DNA of 6,783 nt from an uncultured Woeseiaceae bacterium (GTDB lineage Bacteria; Pseudomonadota; Gammaproteobacteria; Woeseiales; Woeseiaceae). The position numbers and the translations under genes were made by a program. How positions within the stretch are numbered: the first letter of the stretch is position 1; each line of letters opens with the position of its first letter. Below are positions 1-6,279 of this stretch, one piece after another. The stretch is taken from contig CAMYMP010000214.1 in the NCBI GenBank assembly GCA_947259435.1, forward strand, positions 1 to 6,783. Reading direction: 5' to 3'. A model generated the notes under the pieces. That model was not told the DNA's origin and made no database searches. It saw only the letters and a program-made list of their open reading frames with translations.

Positions 1-1
1 T

Positions 2-1612
2 CGCAGCGACAGTGACACGACGTTCGAGCTATGGTCACTTGATACTGTCTCCATCGACGCGACGCTGGAAATCGCAGGCACACCGGCGCTCGTCTCGCTC
101 GATTCCGGCGGAAACCGCATAGCTATTGCGGACTATGACCGGGCCGTGCGCGTGTGGAATTTTCGCGATGGATCGCTGATCGCGCAGATTGACCTGGGAG
201 CCCAGCCCAGCGAGATAACTGTCGCGGCCGGCGGGCAGGTCCTGGGCGCAGTGTATGGTGAGGAAGGCGCATCATTGTGGCGCATCGATCGTCCAACGCA
301 GCCGTTGCTGGAGGAGTTCGGTGCGGGCCGATGGCAGCTCAGTTTTTCGCCTTCCGGTACCAAAGTGCTTGTCGGCAGGCCGGCCAAAGGGTATCAGGTC
401 TATGACAGCCTGGACGGTCGACTGCTCGGACCCCGCCTTGGGTCGGGGGGCACGATCGACGGGGCAAGTCCGCTGGCGTTCAGCGCAGATGAACAGATCG
501 TGGTAACCGGCGGCGTCAACAGTGCGGCGCGATTCTGGCGCGCACCGGTTCGGCCGGCGCAGAATGACGCGAGTGAGCTCATTTCGAGCCCGACGATCTG
601 GCCGCCGTCGGGCGACGCGGTCGCCGTGTCGACTCCTGATGCAGCGTCGATCATCATTGGTGATCAGCGTGGCAACGTACACATAGTATCGACCGACAAA
701 GGCAAACAGGCACTCGCGCTAAAGAGCCAGGACGTTAGTTTCTTCGGCCACAGCGTCGATGTGCGACATCTGACTGTCAGCGCAGATGGCAAACTCGCCG
801 CGAGTGCAGCGGACGACAACACAATACGAATTTGGAATACGGCCGACGGTCTGCCGAATTCGTATATTGTCGATATCGAGGGCGACCCGATCGAAAGACT
901 CGCGTTTTCGCCCGACGCTGATCTGCTCAGCGTTCTCAACGGGAACAGCGCCGAAATCGTCGATGTGGTCACGGGCGAGCTGCTCGCGCGCTTCGATCTG
1001 GGCGAACGGCACAGAAGCATGACGTTCGCTGACAGCAGTCATCTTTATGTAGGCAGTGAATCAGGCGCATTGCGCGTGATTTCCCGTGAGGCAGCGGACA
1101 GCTGGGAGGTGCAGACGCTGTGGCAGAGCGACTTGGCCATTCGCTGGCTTGAAGCATCGCCGCGCTCACAAATTCTGGTGCTGGTCGATCAAAACAATCT
1201 GGCGCAGCAGTTCAGTCTGGCTGAAGGTCGGATCGGGGAGATGGTCCTGCAATTGCCCGACTCTGTGGAGGAGGTATCTTTTGCTCCGGGTGGGCTGCGC
1301 GTCCTGTTTCGCACGTCGAACTGGATTCATCGCGCCAGCGCCTCTGTGGCCGGTCTGGTCTGGATCGACGCAATACTCGCGCCTAAGGCGCTCGACCATG
1401 CGCGCATGGTCTTCGGTGGTCCTGTTGCGAAGGACGGTGCGGCGCTCGGCAACCGTCTCTTGCTGCCGATCGCCGGTGATGGCTTCGTACAACTTGCCGA
1501 TCTGAGATTCACGAATTCGCAAGGGCCGAGCCTGTTTGGCAACAAGGACCGGCTGATTGAAGAGTGGAACCGAAAACTCGCGCGCGCGCAGCCGCTTGCG
1601 GAGGGCGATTGA
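2..1612 (+). CDS. WD40-repeat (beta-propeller) protein, C-terminal part, 5' end outside window
   Basis: The frame is open from the first full codon at base 2, so the true start lies upstream. The GTG at 146 is internal, because propeller sequence continues before it (ELW at the end of one strand, then a blade ending VRVWN). About 536 residues are visible. They contain roughly eleven blade-like repeats of the form 'hydrophobic-S-x-DG-x3-A-x4-D-x3-R-x-W'. The clearest blade is encoded at 746-838: it begins GHSVDVRHL, has SADGKLAASA and ends IRIWN. Later blades are degenerate (LAFSPDADLL, MTFADSSHLY, VSFAPGGLRV). Eleven or more blades suggest two propellers. After the last blade comes a charged helical tail (about LIEEWNRKLARA). 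WD40 propellers are protein-binding scaffolds; in bacteria they are often fused to an N-terminal kinase, winged-helix, TIR or protease domain. Any such domain is outside the window, so no specific function is assigned. The gene converges on the MFS-acyltransferase gene, 23 bases away. Confidence 0.88.
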   Translation, partial: RSDSDTTFELWSLDTVSIDATLEIAGTPALVSLDSGGNRIAIADYDRAVRVWNFRDGSLIAQIDLGAQPSEITVAAGGQVLGAVYGEEGASLWRIDRPTQPLLEEFGAGRWQLSFSPSGTKVLVGRPAKGYQVYDSLDGRLLGPRLGSGGTIDGASPLAFSADEQIVVTGGVNSAARFWRAPVRPAQNDASELISSPTIWPPSGDAVAVSTPDAASIIIGDQRGNVHIVSTDKGKQALALKSQDVSFFGHSVDVRHLTVSADGKLAASAADDNTIRIWNTADGLPNSYIVDIEGDPIERLAFSPDADLLSVLNGNSAEIVDVVTGELLARFDLGERHRSMTFADSSHLYVGSESGALRVISREAADSWEVQTLWQSDLAIRWLEASPRSQILVLVDQNNLAQQFSLAEGRIGEMVLQLPDSVEEVSFAPGGLRVLFRTSNWIHRASASVAGLVWIDAILAPKALDHARMVFGGPVAKDGAALGNRLLLPIAGDGFVQLADLRFTNSQGPSLFGNKDRLIEEWNRKLARAQPLAEGD

Positions 1613-1635
1613 CGAACCACAGTGGCGCGTCATGA

Positions 1636-3519
1636 TCATCGGTCGTCGCCGCGCAGTGTCCTGACAAGCAGCTCCAGCTTTGCGGCAGTAACGTCTCGCG
1701 CGGGCACCGGTTCTCCGACCGTGATCGGTACTCGTGCAAGAAGACGCCCGGGTACTTTACGGATGCCACCGCCCGTCCGGCGACTGAACCAACTGCCCCA
1801 TAGTCTTCCCAATGCGACAGGCACAACCGGAACGGCACGACGCGCAATTATTTTCTCGATTCCCGGTCGGAATCGCTGCACTTCGCCATCTCGCGTAATG
1901 CCACCCTCCGGAAAAATGCAGACGATGTTGCCGGCCGCCAGTTCCTCATCGACGCGTTCGAACGCTTCGTTCATCAGCTGCTCATCTTCCATCGCGCCCG
2001 CGATCGGAATGGCCCGCATGTTCTCGAAGAAGAACCGCAGTAGCGGAATCTGGAAAATTCGGTAGTACATGACAAAGCGCATCGGCCGCCGTATCGATCC
2101 TGACAGCAATATCGGATCCATGTAGCTGACATGATTGCAGACAACGACGGCAGGTCCTGCCTCCGGGACGTTCTCGAGGCCGGTGGGGCGGATTCGGTAA
2201 AACACGTTGACAAGTATCCACGCCAAAAATCGCATCAGGAATTCGGGCAACAGCGAATAGATATAGATGGCAACTGCGATGTTCAGTGCAGCCAGAATCA
2301 GAATCAGCTCGGGAATCGAAAAACCGAGGTTCAGAATGACAATTGATAATACTGAGGCTACAACCATAAAGATCGCGTTAATGATGTTGTTCGCTGCGAT
2401 GATGCGCGACAGGTGCTGGCGTTTGGATCGCCTCTGTATCAGTGCGTAAAGTGGCACGCTATAGAAGCCGCCGAAAGCGCCGAGCAAACACAGGTCCAGA
2501 AGAATGCGCCAACTTCCATCGCGTGCCAGGAACTCACCTACGGAGACAACTTGCCGAACGTTACTAACAGGCTGGGCGAAATACAGGTCAATTGCGAACA
2601 GGCTAAGCCCAATCGAGCCGAAGGGGACGAGACCGAGTTCGATACGGCGGCCCGACATCCGCTCGCATAGCAGCGAACCAATGCCGACACCGATAGCAAA
2701 CGCGATAAGCAGGCTTGTCGTGATCACCTCGTCGCCATTGAGGATGTCCAGTGTGTATGCCGGTATCTGCAAAGTCATCGCGGAGCCGAAAAACCAGAAC
2801 CACGAGACGCCAAGAATTGACAGGAACACGCTCCGCTCTTCGCGGGCAAAGCCGACGATGCGCCACGTTTCTTTCCAGGCGTTCAGGCTGATTCTTAACT
2901 CGGGATCGACGGCTCGTGTTATCGGTATTTGGCGGCTTGCGAGGTAGCCGAACAACGCGAATCCGACGAGGCAGGCTGACAATACGGTTTGATTCAGTGG
3001 ATCAATTGCGACGGTCAGCCCGCCGATGATCAGGCCAAGAATTATTGCGACATAGGTTCCTGCCTCGACAAGTGCGTTGCCGCCCACCAACTCCGCGGGC
3101 ACGAGCTGCTGCGGCAGGTACGCGTACTTGACAGGGCCGAACAACGTCGATTGACAGCCCATCAGAAACAGCACGAAAAGCAGCAGCGAGTAGCTTCGCG
3201 TGAGCAGCGCGACTGCAGCGATCAGCATGAGCCCGATCTCCAGCAGTTTTATGCGCCGCATGAGCATCGACTTCTCGTATTTGTCGGCCAGCTGGCCTGC
3301 GGTCGCCGAGAACAGGAAGAACGGCAGGATAAAAAGCGCGCCCGCCGTATTAGCGAGCTGACTGTGATTCATGCCGAGTACGAGAATGCCCTGAAACGTG
3401 ATCAGGATCACGAGACCGTTGCGAAAAACGTTGTCGTTCAGGGCACCTAGGAACTGTGTGAGGAAGAATGGAGCGAAACGGCGTTGGCCGAGTAGCGAAA
3501 ACTGGCTCGATTCTGTCAC
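1636..3519 (-). CDS. MFS transporter fused to 1-acylglycerol-3-phosphate acyltransferase (LplT-PlsC type)
   Basis: This is a two-domain membrane protein of about 627 residues. The first ~430 residues form a 12-helix MFS carrier resembling the lysophospholipid flippase LplT. It has FLTQFLGALNDNVF in the first helix and the MFS loop motif GQLADKYEKSMLMRR at about 75-89. The last ~190 residues are a PlsC-like acyltransferase with the catalytic NHVSYMD (HX4D) at about 462-468, FPEG at about 536-539 and VPVVPVALG at about 563-571. The family imports lysophospholipid and re-acylates it at the inner membrane. E. coli does this with separate LplT and Aas proteins. The AMP-binding acyl-ACP synthetase domain of Aas is absent here, so acyl donors must come from elsewhere. 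I chose the GTG at 3519 because an AGGGA lies 11 bases upstream and the resulting N-terminus (MTESSQFSLLGQRRF) looks like a natural family start. The alternative GTG at 3552 adds 11 residues and has no obvious ribosome site. The substrate is inferred from the family. Confidence 0.88.
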   Translation of the reverse strand: MTESSQFSLLGQRRFAPFFLTQFLGALNDNVFRNGLVILITFQGILVLGMNHSQLANTAGALFILPFFLFSATAGQLADKYEKSMLMRRIKLLEIGLMLIAAVALLTRSYSLLLFVLFLMGCQSTLFGPVKYAYLPQQLVPAELVGGNALVEAGTYVAIILGLIIGGLTVAIDPLNQTVLSACLVGFALFGYLASRQIPITRAVDPELRISLNAWKETWRIVGFAREERSVFLSILGVSWFWFFGSAMTLQIPAYTLDILNGDEVITTSLLIAFAIGVGIGSLLCERMSGRRIELGLVPFGSIGLSLFAIDLYFAQPVSNVRQVVSVGEFLARDGSWRILLDLCLLGAFGGFYSVPLYALIQRRSKRQHLSRIIAANNIINAIFMVVASVLSIVILNLGFSIPELILILAALNIAVAIYIYSLLPEFLMRFLAWILVNVFYRIRPTGLENVPEAGPAVVVCNHVSYMDPILLSGSIRRPMRFVMYYRIFQIPLLRFFFENMRAIPIAGAMEDEQLMNEAFERVDEELAAGNIVCIFPEGGITRDGEVQRFRPGIEKIIARRAVPVVPVALGRLWGSWFSRRTGGGIRKVPGRLLARVPITVGEPVPARDVTAAKLELLVRTLRGDDR

Positions 3520-3530
3520 GTCAATCGCGG

Positions 3531-3535
3531 TCCCT
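3531..3535 (-). promoter_or_regulatory. Possible ribosome binding site deciding the MFS-acyltransferase start
   Basis: AGGGA on the minus strand lies 11 bases upstream of the GTG at 3519. The spacing is slightly long but workable. No comparable site precedes the alternative GTG at 3552. A -10-like TATAGT overlaps that upstream GTG, which would also favour the downstream start if it were a real promoter element. Confidence 0.35.
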
Positions 3536-3620
3536 GGCCCTGGCCGCGCCACTATAGCCCGTTACGGTCAAATTCGCGCCGAAAACTGCGAACTCGCGCC
3601 ATTTCACATATTGACAGCGG

Positions 3621-3629
3621 TGCTATGAT
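3621..3629 (+). promoter_or_regulatory. Candidate extended -10 promoter for the lipoprotein gene
   Basis: TGCTATGAT matches the extended -10 pattern TGnTATAAT with one mismatch in the hexamer. It would start transcription near 3636 and give a leader of roughly 58 bases before the ATG at 3694. No good -35 hexamer lies 16-18 bases upstream, which extended -10 promoters tolerate. The perfect TTGACA at 3611-3616 is too close (7 bases) to serve as its -35. It sits in the intergenic region between the divergent MFS-acyltransferase and lipoprotein genes. Confidence 0.4.
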
Positions 3630-3693
3630 GCGCAATTGCAGGACGCTGAAAACTATACCATTTAATCAATTCTAGGATTGGCGACGACGAAAA

Positions 3694-4041
3694 ATGAGGA
3701 ATCGTGTGTCATTGCTGCTGTGCGGAATCGCGATTGCTGCGGGCTGCGCGAAGGAACCACCGCCCCGAACGGTCACCGAGTTCATGGACAATCCGATGAT
3801 GCTCGAGGCTGTGATGGTCCGCTGCGCGCAGAATCGAAACGAGTCTCGCTACGATCCCGAATGCGTCAATGCGCGCCAGGCATCTTCGATCATCCAGGCC
3901 AAGGAAGAGCGAGAGCGGCGCGATGCGTTCGAGGCGCAGTCGGAGAAGCCGAATACCTGGCCCAGTTCGGCGAACTACCGCCTACATCGGACGGTGCGAC
4001 CGGCGCAGTTGGTCCTGACGCAAATGCGCCGACGGTGGTGA
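3694..4041 (+). CDS. EexN-like small lipoprotein, C-terminus apparently frameshifted
   Basis: The ATG at 3694 starts a 115-residue frame with a typical lipoprotein signal: RNR, then a hydrophobic stretch, then a lipobox AAGC with the acceptor cysteine at residue 18. Ala at +2 predicts an outer-membrane location. The mature N-terminal region has the layout of the EexN-family lipoprotein domain: TVTEFMDNP, a helix with Cys44, then YDPECVNARQA with Cys57. The named members of that family are plasmid entry-exclusion proteins, but many chromosomal relatives have no known role. Up to about residue 84 the sequence looks genuine (charged helix EERERRDAFEAQSE). After that it turns into shadow-like sequence rich in W, R and P, ending RRRW. 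A natural-looking continuation lies in the -1 frame to 4205, so an indel near 3940-3950 has probably broken the gene. The ribosome site is weak; an AGGA lies 16 bases upstream. The gene converges on mscS. Function is not assigned. Confidence 0.7.
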   Translation: MRNRVSLLLCGIAIAAGCAKEPPPRTVTEFMDNPMMLEAVMVRCAQNRNESRYDPECVNARQASSIIQAKEERERRDAFEAQSEKPNTWPSSANYRLHRTVRPAQLVLTQMRRRW

Positions 4042-4205
4042 TGCCGGATCCTGTCGAAGCTGTAAATGAAACACGGGCAACGATCGAGTCACAGCCCCCA
4101 TCCGACGGCGGCAATGCGCCCGTTGCAGAGGCGCCACCGCCGAGCAGCGACCTTGACGCAATTCGTGAAGAACTGCGCAAACGTAACGCAGAGACCGGTA
4201 ACTAG
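3948..4205 (+). pseudogene. Out-of-frame original C-terminal half of the lipoprotein gene
   Basis: From about 3948 the -1 frame reads AEYLAQFGELPPTSDG and continues through a Pro/Ala/Glu-rich linker to a charged helix (DLDAIREELRKRNAETGN) ending in TAG at 4203-4205. It joins smoothly to the end of the good part of the upstream frame (EAQSEK) and would restore a lipoprotein of about 170 residues. The part of this frame before about 3940 is only a shadow of the lipoprotein frame, so the TTG at 3678 is not a believable start for it. No slippery heptamer is visible at the junction, so programmed frameshifting is unlikely. The cause is either a one-base deletion in the organism or a sequence error. 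The stop lies 11 bases from the convergent mscS stop. Confidence 0.6.
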
Positions 4206-4216
4206 CTCCGCAATAC

Positions 4217-5290
4217 CTAAGCCGAATCCGGCATCGTCCGCACGTGCAGATCGCGCTGCGGAAACGGTATTGCGATGTTGTTATCGTCGAATGCTCTATA
4301 GACTGAACAGCCAAGTTCATGCCGAAGCCGGCCACGGTCGACAGGTTGCTCAATCCAGCACAGCAGTTCGAAATCAAGGCTCGATTCGCCAAATTGGCGA
4401 AATCTGACGCGTGGCGCAGGGTTTCGGCAGACCTCGGCGTGATCCGCAGCAACTTTCTCTAGCGTCGCAATGACGTGATCGATATCCGAACCATACGCAA
4501 CGCCCACAGCGATTCGAATGCGGTGCCTTTCGGACGGTCCGCCGGCCTCATTCGTGATCATGCTGTTGCCCATGATGCCGTTCGGAACGGTGATCTCGAC
4601 ATCGTCGCGAGTCAGGATGCGAGTGCTGCGAAGCCCGATATGCGTCACGACGCCGCGTTCGCCGGATTCGAGGATGATGTAGTCGCCGTTCTTGTAAGGT
4701 GCGTCCATAACGATGGAGACACCGGCGAACAGATTCGACAAGGTGTCACGAGCCGCGAAGCTGAGCGCCAGACCGACGATGCCGGCCGATGCGACCCAGG
4801 CTGTGACGTTGATGTTCCAGGCAAGAAAAACAAAATAGATCGCCATCGCGAACAGAACGACCTTGATGACGTTCTGAATGAGAGGGAGAATCCCGTTCTG
4901 CACCAGTCGATTTTTGCGAATTCGCTGCGCCGTATCGATAAAAATGTCGGTCAGGTGGCGGAGCATGTTGTACCAGATGACGACAGCGATTGTTTTCAGA
5001 GCGCCCAGCGTTATGAATTCCGGCGAACTCGGTAATTCCAGACGCAGGGTCGCAAGACTCAGACCCAGTAATACAAATGACAGAAAAATCGGTCGGTGCA
5101 GCAGGCCGACGACGCGATCGTCAACCTCGTTTTTCGAGCGAGTTACCAGCCTGCCGATGGCTCTCGAGATAATCCAATCCGCAGCCTTGCCGATCGCAAT
5201 GAATACCACCGCGATGACCAGTGCCTGAAGATAAATATTCGGGCCGATCAGCGCGGCCAGTTCCTGCACCTGTTGGATCTTTTCGTTCAA
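4217..5290 (-). CDS. MscS-family small-conductance mechanosensitive ion channel
   Basis: The 357-residue protein is a tension-gated inner-membrane channel that releases solutes on hypo-osmotic shock. Hydrophobic segments lie at about 19-41, 67-85, 96-110 and 141-158. The pore-lining helix follows at about 165-195 (WVASAGIVGLALSFAARDTLSNLFAG), with the Gly/Ala packing pattern of MscS TM3. The beta domain comes next (APYKNGDYIILESGERGVV, then ITVPNGIMGNSMITN, matching the VPNG motif). The C-terminal alpha/beta domain has GVAYGSDID and IPFPQRDLHV. It is longer at the N-terminus than E. coli MscS (286 residues), with at least one extra helix. The start is a TTG: the in-frame codons between the preceding TAG (5309-5311) and 5290 contain no other start. 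A GTG at 5269 is an alternative. It follows the SYLF gene closely and is probably cotranscribed with it. Confidence 0.92.
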   Translation of the reverse strand: MNEKIQQVQELAALIGPNIYLQALVIAVVFIAIGKAADWIISRAIGRLVTRSKNEVDDRVVGLLHRPIFLSFVLLGLSLATLRLELPSSPEFITLGALKTIAVVIWYNMLRHLTDIFIDTAQRIRKNRLVQNGILPLIQNVIKVVLFAMAIYFVFLAWNINVTAWVASAGIVGLALSFAARDTLSNLFAGVSIVMDAPYKNGDYIILESGERGVVTHIGLRSTRILTRDDVEITVPNGIMGNSMITNEAGGPSERHRIRIAVGVAYGSDIDHVIATLEKVAADHAEVCRNPAPRVRFRQFGESSLDFELLCWIEQPVDRGRLRHELGCSVYRAFDDNNIAIPFPQRDLHVRTMPDSA

Positions 5291-6201
5291 CGCGGACCGG
5301 CGAGTTGCCTAGTAGTTCGGATCGTATTCGTATTCGTCTTCGTCGGAGCCCGGCATGCCGAACGTCCGCACGTTGGCCGGCTCTTCGTCGACAGCGCCCG
5401 GAGCGGCTGTAGTACCGGCTTGCATACCCGGCTTGGTCGGCAGTCTGGCGGTCTGCCGCCTGGAGCGGCATTAGTACCTGCCCGCATACCCGGCTTGGTC
5501 GGCAGTCGGGCGGTCTGCGCTGTCAGAATTTGCACAAAATCGTTTGCGATGTTCGGCGCGATATTAGGCGAGCTGACGAATATCTTCTCTGGAGTCATGC
5601 TTGTCGAGCCATAAAACGATGCATTCGCTTTGCGGTCCATCGTGACGCCGGCACCCTCGAAAGCAACGCCGGCAAACAGGCCACGGCTGCGCGAATAGGA
5701 AACGACCTCGGCTTGAAACTGGATATCGGTTGCAATAGACGCCTGACGACCGACGGGCCCGGCTGCGACCGAGGCGTCCGCGCCCAGAGTCAGCTTGCCA
5801 TTAGCAATATTCTCGACGCCCTTGCGCGTTCTGAATACGAGAATGACGTCGGTCGATTGCGCACCGACCTGCCAGCCGATGCTGCCTCCTGTCATTGTGA
5901 TGAAGGCAGGATTGCTCCAGGAATTGTCGTCCTGACGAACCACAATGATGCCTCGTCCGCGGCGGGCCCCCAGGCCAAAGCCGATTTTGACGACATTCGG
6001 AATGACCGCGACGGCGTAGGCTCTCGAAAGTAGAGCCGGCGGAATGGTCCGTTCAGGGATCCGCAGTAACTGGTCGAGAACGTCGGCTGCGTCGGCGACG
6101 CGGCGTTCTTCCCGGGTCGCGGCGGCTGCAGGAATTGCCAGCACAAGCCCCAATACGACCAGGACTGCCATGCATGATTTGTCGCTCAATTTATCGCTCA
6201 T
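5287..6201 (-). CDS. Secreted SYLF/YSC84-domain (lipid-binding) protein with frameshifted C-terminus
   Basis: The 304-residue product starts with a signal peptide (two Lys, then MAVLVVLGLVLAIPAAAA; cleavage probably near residue 28). A SYLF (YSC84, formerly DUF500) domain spans about 35-228. Recognisable parts are the helix RVADAADVLDQLL, AYAVAVIPNVVKIGFGLGARRGRG, ITMTGGSIGWQVGAQSTDVILVF, LTLGADASVAAGPVGRQA, and the end YSRSRGLFAGVAFEGAGV. SYLF domains bind phosphoinositides in eukaryotes; bacterial exported versions are poorly characterised. Up to about residue 248 the frame is sound. Beyond it the protein turns into a basic, four-cysteine tail that looks like a frame shadow. Adding one base at about 5456 would restore a second copy of a 21-residue repeat and an acidic tail (DEDEYEYDPNY) ending at TAG 5309-5311, giving 297 residues. 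As it stands the stop overlaps the mscS TTG by 4 bases (TTGA). It lies 78 bases after the upstream gene, in the same direction. Confidence 0.88.
   Translation of the reverse strand: MSDKLSDKSCMAVLVVLGLVLAIPAAAATREERRVADAADVLDQLLRIPERTIPPALLSRAYAVAVIPNVVKIGFGLGARRGRGIIVVRQDDNSWSNPAFITMTGGSIGWQVGAQSTDVILVFRTRKGVENIANGKLTLGADASVAAGPVGRQASIATDIQFQAEVVSYSRSRGLFAGVAFEGAGVTMDRKANASFYGSTSMTPEKIFVSSPNIAPNIANDFVQILTAQTARLPTKPGMRAGTNAAPGGRPPDCRPSRVCKPVLQPLRALSTKSRPTCGRSACRAPTKTNTNTIRTTRQLAGPR
5309..5457 (-). pseudogene. Out-of-frame original C-terminal tail of the SYLF gene
   Basis: After the one-base gap at the start of repeat copy 2, this frame reads repeat copy 2, then AVDEEPANVRTFGMPG and an acidic end DEDEYEYDPNY, closing with TAG at 5309-5311. 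The natural-looking composition, the match to the upstream repeat, and the stop 18 bases before the mscS TTG together mark this as the original tail. The current reading frame skips it. Confidence 0.7.
5396..5520 (-). repeat. Tandem duplication, 63-base unit (second copy 62 bases), within the SYLF gene
   Basis: Read on the minus strand, copy 1 is 5520-5458 and copy 2 is 5457-5396. Copy 1 encodes AQTARLPTKPGM-RAGTN-AAPG. Copy 2, if one base is added, encodes AQTARLPTKPGM-QAGTT-AAPG. The copies differ by about seven substitutions and one missing base (GCGCAG in copy 1, GGCAG in copy 2). A core of at least 19 bases around GACTGCCGACCAAGCC is identical. Several differences are synonymous (CGA/AGA Arg, GCA/GCC Ala, CCA/CCG Pro), so the copies appear to have diverged while both were translated, before the base was lost. 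Confidence 0.9.
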
Positions 6202-6279
6202 GATTGAATAGAGAGGGAATTGCGATGGGAGTTCAATAATACGCCAATTCGAGTCGTGGCTCAGCCTTAACGTTGTGTG

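Noticed and set aside
146..1612. WD40 protein starting at GTG 146
   Set aside because: Beta-propeller sequence runs in frame from base 2 and the GTG falls within a blade, so the real start lies outside the window.
1613..1635. CCACAGTGG inverted repeat between the converging genes as a terminator
   Set aside because: The stem is four bases with a one-base loop and no T run, which is too weak for an intrinsic terminator.
3928..3951. Programmed ribosomal frameshift in the lipoprotein gene
   Set aside because: The junction has no slippery heptamer and I see no obvious downstream stem or internal Shine-Dalgarno-like stimulator, so a mutation or sequence error is more likely.
3678..4205. One continuous 175-codon frame from TTG 3678 to TAG 4205
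   Set aside because: Its first ~90 codons are a shadow of the lipoprotein frame, which has a clear signal peptide and lipobox. Only the part after about 3948 is believable, as the displaced C-terminal half.
4221..4232. GCCGAATCCGGC hairpin as a terminator after the lipoprotein gene
   Set aside because: The stem is four bases, there is no T run, and it lies inside the mscS coding sequence.
4475..5035. Long plus-strand frame opposite mscS, and similar antisense frames at 1166-1639 and 5530-6033
   Set aside because: They lie opposite well-supported genes, show no recognisable domain, and have compositions expected of antisense shadows.
5396..5520. CRISPR or mobile-element repeat
   Set aside because: There are only two directly adjacent copies without spacers, and they encode a protein repeat with synonymous differences.
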